Positions 60,501 through 64,000 of a DNA stretch of 64,000 bases are shown piece by piece. This DNA comes from Sitta carolinensis (lineage: Eukaryota > Chordata > Aves > Passeriformes > Sittidae): positions 37,853,870-37,917,869 of the forward strand of contig JAVUNC010000006.1 in assembly GCA_032173965.1 (NCBI GenBank). The letters run 5' to 3'. The position numbers and the translations under genes were made by a program. Below the pieces are notes generated by a model. That model did no database searches. It was not told the DNA's origin and saw only the letters and a list, made by a program, of their open reading frames with translations. How positions within the stretch are numbered: the stretch's first letter is position 1; each line of letters starts with the position of its first letter.

Positions 60501-63073
60501 CTAGTATTTCTCATTATTGTGTGGAGCCTCCTTATTCTTTGTACTGTCCTTTGGTGAACCACTTGTCTACGCTAAGATTTTTGATAACATTCAGAAGTCA
60601 AGATACATACTTTCACGGTAGAAATGTTGTCCTGACTCAGGGTCATTTGGGACAAATGAAGACAGGTATGTTTTTAAGTTTAGTCTGCATGTACAAATTA
60701 ATAAATTAACTTTTAACTGTTTCTAATTGTTTTTTTAATCCCTACTGTTGTATGCCACAGGCTCTGTGACAATCTGAGGAAGGTCAGAGAGCCTACAATA
60801 ACAGGGAACATAATTCTTGTGGGAGATTAAAGCCTTGCTGAAGTGCCAAGGTGTTACCAATACCATATCAATTTACAAAGCAGGGGAAACAAATAGGAGT
60901 TACAAGTAGCATCAAAACGTTTGGTGGCTTGTGTTGTTTGTTGTTTTGGCCTCCTGTTGTGGAGGGATGTTTTTGTTTGTTAAAGAGGATTATGTCTATA
61001 ACTGAAGTATCCATGACAAATATAATGATATATAATCCATCTTTTTTAGTACATTGTTAGAAATAATACAACAATTGTATTCTGGACTGAGTTGAAGGAA
61101 GTCAGAGGCAAGGCAAATCACCTCATAAAGTTACTTTCTTTCTTGTTCTGAGTTAGTGGTAATTTGTAAGGAAATCTGAACTTTGCAGGAATATAAAGCC
61201 TGTCTAGTGCTGCCTCATGTCATGTCATCTGCTGTGCATGCTAGACTCATGACAGTGAAGAAGTTACTGAACTCTCCTTCGGAATCATCTTTGGGGTGAT
61301 ATTACTTTTAAAACATCTTCTGTCAAGTCAAAATTGTATATTTTCTTTCTTAATAGATTTAGTGCTATTAAGAAAGTGCTTCTTTGAAAAAGGTACATGA
61401 CGGAGCTGAGAAAGCTTCTGTCTTAAGAAGCACATAGTCAAAACTTTAAAAAAAAATGTTCAAACATTTACTGTTTCATTACTGATTCATTTCTTTATGT
61501 TAGATATGTATGGGGAAAAGGATGACAGCTTATTTCCTGGCTTTCAGCAAAGATATAACAAGTTTAATGATGGCATTATTTTCTGTTCCTACTACATAGT
61601 ATCACTGTTTCTGTTAGTCTGGAGCATTTTATGAATTCTGAGAAGTAAACCTAAGTAAACAAACATTACAAAGTATTTGCCAAAACAAACATCACCATGT
61701 GGCCTTTATCTTTGACACATTAGTTTTTAGTAAGTAATTATTCTGGATTATGGCTGCCGAGCTTTCGTAACTTACTTCATGAGTGTGTGGTTTGATGCAG
61801 TACCAGGCATCTCCTGATGGTTTTAGGAAAAAATACAATATTCCAGACTGTAAGCTGGCTGTTCCTCTGGCTGCACAAACAAGAAACATTTTCTGAGAGA
61901 TGTGTTCTGTTGTAAAGAAAAGGAGTTTTTTGTTCATTAAGCCTTGTAAAGCCTAGAACATAAGTGTAGCCTTAATTGTGTTTCTGTTGCTACATAAGCT
62001 GTGTTGCTCATGGTAAAATTTTCAATCCATGCATAAGCCTAGTGCTAATAGAAGTGTGCTTAACGGAGAAAGATGAGAACTTATTCTCCTCCACATACAG
62101 CAAAAGCTAATAGTTGAATGGTGTTTTATTTTTTATCTCTTTTTTATCTCCTCTCTTTTTATCTAAATATCATTTGGTAGTGGATATATTGCTTTCTAGC
62201 TTGCTTAAAATAATTAGTTTTAATGTAGGGAGGTAATGATGTATACTTTTCTTGCTAATCTTTAACAAAATAAGTTTAATTTTCTGCCTCAAGAGGGTGC
62301 TGTCTGTTAGCAACTTGAATTGCAAAAGTAAAGTAATTCTAGTCTGATTGAGCTTTTATGTTCATAATCCAAGTTGCTTTAATAAACACCTGTTTGTATT
62401 AGTCTGTACATGGATTCACAAAATATTGGGAAAAAGGCTTAAAGCGATGTAATTATTTTGTGTTGTTACAGTAATTTTCATGTACTTAGTTCTTGTTTAC
62501 TACTTTTTACTCACAGATTTTGGATCATGAAAGAGGGAAGCATTAGTCTCTTTTGCAGGCTGGAGATGTGAAAGAAATATCCCTCCAGAGGTTAATCAGG
62601 CTCGTGACAGAGAAGCTAAGACTTTTGTATTGCAGCATCACATTAGGCTGCTCTAACCTTGATAACAAGATATTTAATGCTTGAGTAGAACCACCAATGT
62701 ACAGAGAAATATGCATACACCTAAAGGAGAATACTGCCAGCAAGATAACAATTTGGTTCCCTGCTTGAGTACTTCTGGAGTACTCGCTCCTATAACTACT
62801 TCTTTTCTCTACCATTCTAAGTCTGCTTTAATAAAATACAAATTATATTCTCTTTTCTTTTTTCCCCATACTCTGTTTACAATTTTGCCATTGATATTTT
62901 CACATGTTTTTAAAGGCACACTAACTTTCTACAGCATGGGTTTTTACCTTTTGAAGGTGTCAGAACGGGTAGAGAGAAGACTTCAGGAGATAGAAGAAGA
63001 AATGCGTGCCGAAAGACATCTTGTAGAAAGGCGCCAGGACCAGCTGGGACACGTGTCTCTTCAATTACAGGAG
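48428..63073 (+). CDS. CEP128: CEP128, centrosomal protein of 128 kDa, coding exons 2-8 (N-terminal part)
   Basis: CEP128 is a long coiled-coil protein of the mother centriole/basal body subdistal appendages, involved in microtubule anchoring and ciliary signalling. Seven coding exons join as 48428-48571, 49948-50034, 51428-51554, 52483-52601, 55282-55373, 56091-56163 and 62957-63073: 759 bp, 253 codons without a stop, with consistent phases and GT-AG introns. Conserved blocks against the human protein include EVTEK, NLRxVD, QSLRDLSSEQ, LGDD, VERRLQE and ERRQDQLG. The N-terminus is Ser/Asp-rich and Arg-rich segments follow. A charged, heptad-like coiled coil starts in exons 6-8. Human CEP128 is about 1,090 residues, so roughly three-quarters of the protein is encoded beyond position 64000. 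The divergent position relative to TSHR supports the call. Confidence 0.95.
48572..49947 (+). other. CEP128: CEP128 intron 2, carries a 52-bp palindrome
   Basis: This 1.4 kb intron has GT-AG ends. Apart from the inverted repeat at 49118-49169 it looks unremarkable. Confidence 0.9.
49118..49169. repeat. Near-perfect inverted repeat (23-bp arms, 6-bp loop)
   Basis: The left arm (49118-49140) begins GGAGACATTTAG. The right arm (49147-49169) ends CTAAATGTCTCC. The arms pair over 23 positions with one mismatch (G/A), separated by TATGAT. It could fold as a stable hairpin in RNA from either strand or extrude as a cruciform. The arms do not extend beyond the listed bases. Confidence 0.95.
49948..50034 (+). 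CDS. CEP128: CEP128 exon 3
   Basis: This 87 bp exon has 29 codons and is phase 0 at both ends. It reads DTNRNLRHVDHLLGQYREY then NKEQTKAITT. Human reads DTSRNLRQVDQMLGRYREYSNGQAGAIEH. The acceptor is ttatttaag and the donor ACT|GTGAGC. Confidence 0.93.
50035..52482 (+). other. CEP128: CEP128 introns 3 and 4
   Basis: Intron 3 (50035-51427) and intron 4 (51555-52482) are AT-rich with canonical ends. I see no mobile element or RNA gene in either. Confidence 0.85.
51428..51554 (+). CDS. CEP128: CEP128 exon 4
   Basis: This 127 bp exon begins in phase 0 and ends with one base of a Gly codon. It reads LKETLEQSIGQLRSQRLIRN then SGMRSASLSSLYPSDLDG. Human reads LKESLEQSIDQLRSQRLLRNSGGRSISVTSLSASDLDGG. 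The acceptor is ttctgcag and the donor CAG|GTGAAA. Confidence 0.94.
52483..52601 (+). CDS. CEP128: CEP128 exon 5
   Basis: This 119 bp exon completes the split Gly codon and reads NRHFLPTSPLRDYGDSPGNK then HRRSRSASVRFVNEADVDQ. Human has FPPTSPLKDYGDPQGIKRMRSRTGVRFVQETDD. It is a basic, Ser/Arg-rich, likely disordered linker. The acceptor is tctcctacag and the donor CAG|GTAGAG. Confidence 0.93.
52602..55281 (+). other. CEP128: CEP128 intron 5, contains a CR1 copy
   Basis: This 2.7 kb intron has GT-AG ends. It contains the plus-strand CR1 3' fragment listed separately; the remainder is unique sequence. Confidence 0.88.
52893..53260 (+). mobile_element. CR1 LINE, 3' end fragment, sense
   Basis: Landmarks in order are 'cctgtttggtctggagaaga', 'gggagctcag', 'ccacctcaacatgaggaag', 'gcacaggctgcccaggg' and 'ggatgatctccagaggtcc' followed by 'cttccagcc'. 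The last is the CR1 3' end in sense orientation. It is 5'-truncated at about 370 bp and lies in the direction of CEP128 transcription. Confidence 0.88.
55282..55373 (+). CDS. CEP128: CEP128 exon 6
   Basis: This 92 bp exon reads LHSFHQSLRDLSSEQVRLGD then DISRELSRRN plus two bases of a Trp codon. Human reads LHGFHQSLRDLSSEQIRLGDDFNRELSRR, the best conserved block of the N-terminal region. The acceptor is catttacag and the donor TTG|GTATGA. Confidence 0.95.
55374..56090 (+). other. CEP128: CEP128 intron 6
   Basis: This 717 bp intron has GT-AG ends. It contains a short direct repeat (TATTATGAATAGGCT near 55938 and 55958) and nothing else of note. Confidence 0.9.
56091..56163 (+). CDS. CEP128: CEP128 exon 7
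   Basis: This 73 bp exon completes the Trp codon and reads TDAELRKTLEELSEKLTESQ then RQET. Human reads SDAETKRALEELTEKLNEAQKQE. The charged heptads are the start of the coiled coil. The acceptor is ttctatgcag and the donor ACG|GTGAGT. Confidence 0.94.
56164..62956 (+). other. CEP128: CEP128 intron 7 (6.8 kb)
   Basis: This intron has GT-AG ends. It contains a short CT-rich simple tract at about 56541-56585 and small T runs. No transposon, RNA gene or other coding sequence is supportable. Confidence 0.88.
62957..63073 (+). CDS. CEP128: CEP128 exon 8 (last exon in window)
   Basis: This 117 bp exon has 39 codons and is phase 0 at both ends. It reads VSERVERRLQEIEEEM then RAERHLVERRQDQLGHVSLQ and LQE. 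Human reads VSDRVERRLQELEREMRTERELVERRQDQLGLMSLQLQE. The acceptor is ccttttgaag and the donor GAG|GTATGC. The human continuation (ALKKQEAK...) is not found before 64000. Confidence 0.95.
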
Positions 63074-64000
63074 GTATGCAAGTGAAAGCTTCCCTTGGAT
63101 TTAGGATTTAGTTACCAATGTGTTGCTTTTGTGAGTCTGTACCTGTCAAACTGGCAAAAGTGCTCATATCTTTGGCACAATTTTTAACTCTCAGTCCAGC
63201 TCACTTTGTTTTGAACACCAGATAATACCAAGCATATTCTCAGTCCTTCATTATATTGTCTTGACTATATTTAAACCTTTTTGGTAACTGCCACAAACCT
63301 TCTAAGAGCATACCTTCCTGAAAACCCAAGTAAACAAAAACAAGTCGTTAGCTGGGTTTTTGTAATTAAAACGTTTTATTTTCTAAGAGGTAAACTTGTT
63401 TGCTCATGCAAATGAATGCTTTAATTTATTTCAACAAACAATCAAAAGCACTGTAGTGGCCAGACAACTTTTTTTTTGCATTTCAGTTTTATTCAGCAGT
63501 GCCTGATGAAATGTAAAGTATTGTTTAGGAAGCAAATAGAAATGTTTAGAATATAAATTAAAATTTGAGACAGCTATTAGCTTTTTTTCTGCTTGTTTTA
63601 GAAAACGTATGAAAAATACTTATTTCTTTTAGATTTTGCTCCTGTTTGGAAAATCTGTGTCTTAACATAGTTTGACTTTTTATTTCACTCCACTTAAGAT
63701 ACTGTTTGCAATGTTATCTCTATCTGTGCAATAGGATACTATAATTGAGAAGAAATATGCAATTCCTTGGTTTTGACTTTTAGTGTTTGAACATTGCTTT
63801 TTGAAGGTGTTATACTGTGCAATGATACTGAGGAACCTTGCTCATCATGTTGTGTATTTCATGTAAAGCTAGAGATTGTTCAAAGTTGTCACATTTTAGA
63901 AGATGAGGTGCTTTTTTTTTTTAATATAGATAAAAAGTAACATTTATCAAAAGGCTTGGAATCCTTATGCCAGTATTTCAGAAAGATTTACTCTTCCATT
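63074..64000 (+). other. CEP128: CEP128 intron 8 (open to the right)
   Basis: No following exon is seen before the window ends. The sequence is AT-rich and unremarkable. Confidence 0.8.

Overview
This is vertebrate, almost certainly avian, nuclear DNA. It is AT-rich and intron-dominated, has two GC/CpG-rich islands, and carries CR1 LINE remnants plus two solo LTRs of a kind I associate with bird (especially songbird) genomes. 'Songbird' is an inference from repeat content; 'bird' is firmer. There are no prokaryotic features, tRNA, rRNA or CRISPR arrays.

Two genes lie head to head. On the minus strand, positions 8962-34209 hold exons 1-7 of the thyrotropin receptor gene TSHR: the signal peptide, the cysteine-rich N-cap and the first leucine-rich-repeat exons. 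The start codon is at 34207-34209. All seven donor sites are clean and all six internal exons start and end in phase 2. Exons 8-10 (rest of the ectodomain, hinge and seven-helix domain) were not found in the leftmost 8.9 kb and presumably lie beyond position 1. On the plus strand, a CpG island at about 45.4-45.9 kb carries the probable non-coding exon 1 of CEP128. Coding exons 2-8 run from 48428 to 63073 and encode the first 253 residues of this mother-centriole (subdistal appendage) coiled-coil protein. The gene continues past 64000. TSHR and CEP128 are also divergent neighbours in human, so the arrangement supports both calls.

The rest is intron or the 11.3 kb intergenic interval. It contains solo LTRs at 575-1170 and 43297-43736 and CR1 pieces at about 3.3, 6.7, 27.0, 28.2, 40.8 and 52.9 kb. 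It also contains a 217 bp GGGAA microsatellite in TSHR intron 1, long homopolymer A and T runs, an AT-rich low-complexity block in CEP128 intron 1 and a 52 bp near-perfect palindrome in CEP128 intron 2. A 17 bp GC-rich minisatellite with about 14 GGATCC cores sits directly upstream of the TSHR start codon.

The two products do not act in one pathway: TSHR is a surface glycoprotein-hormone receptor and CEP128 is a centrosomal scaffold. What they share is the divergent promoter interval. The points most worth a second look are the TSHR promoter minisatellite, the loss of two receptor N-glycosylation sequons, an upstream ORF whose stop overlaps the CEP128 start codon after splicing, and the intronic palindrome.
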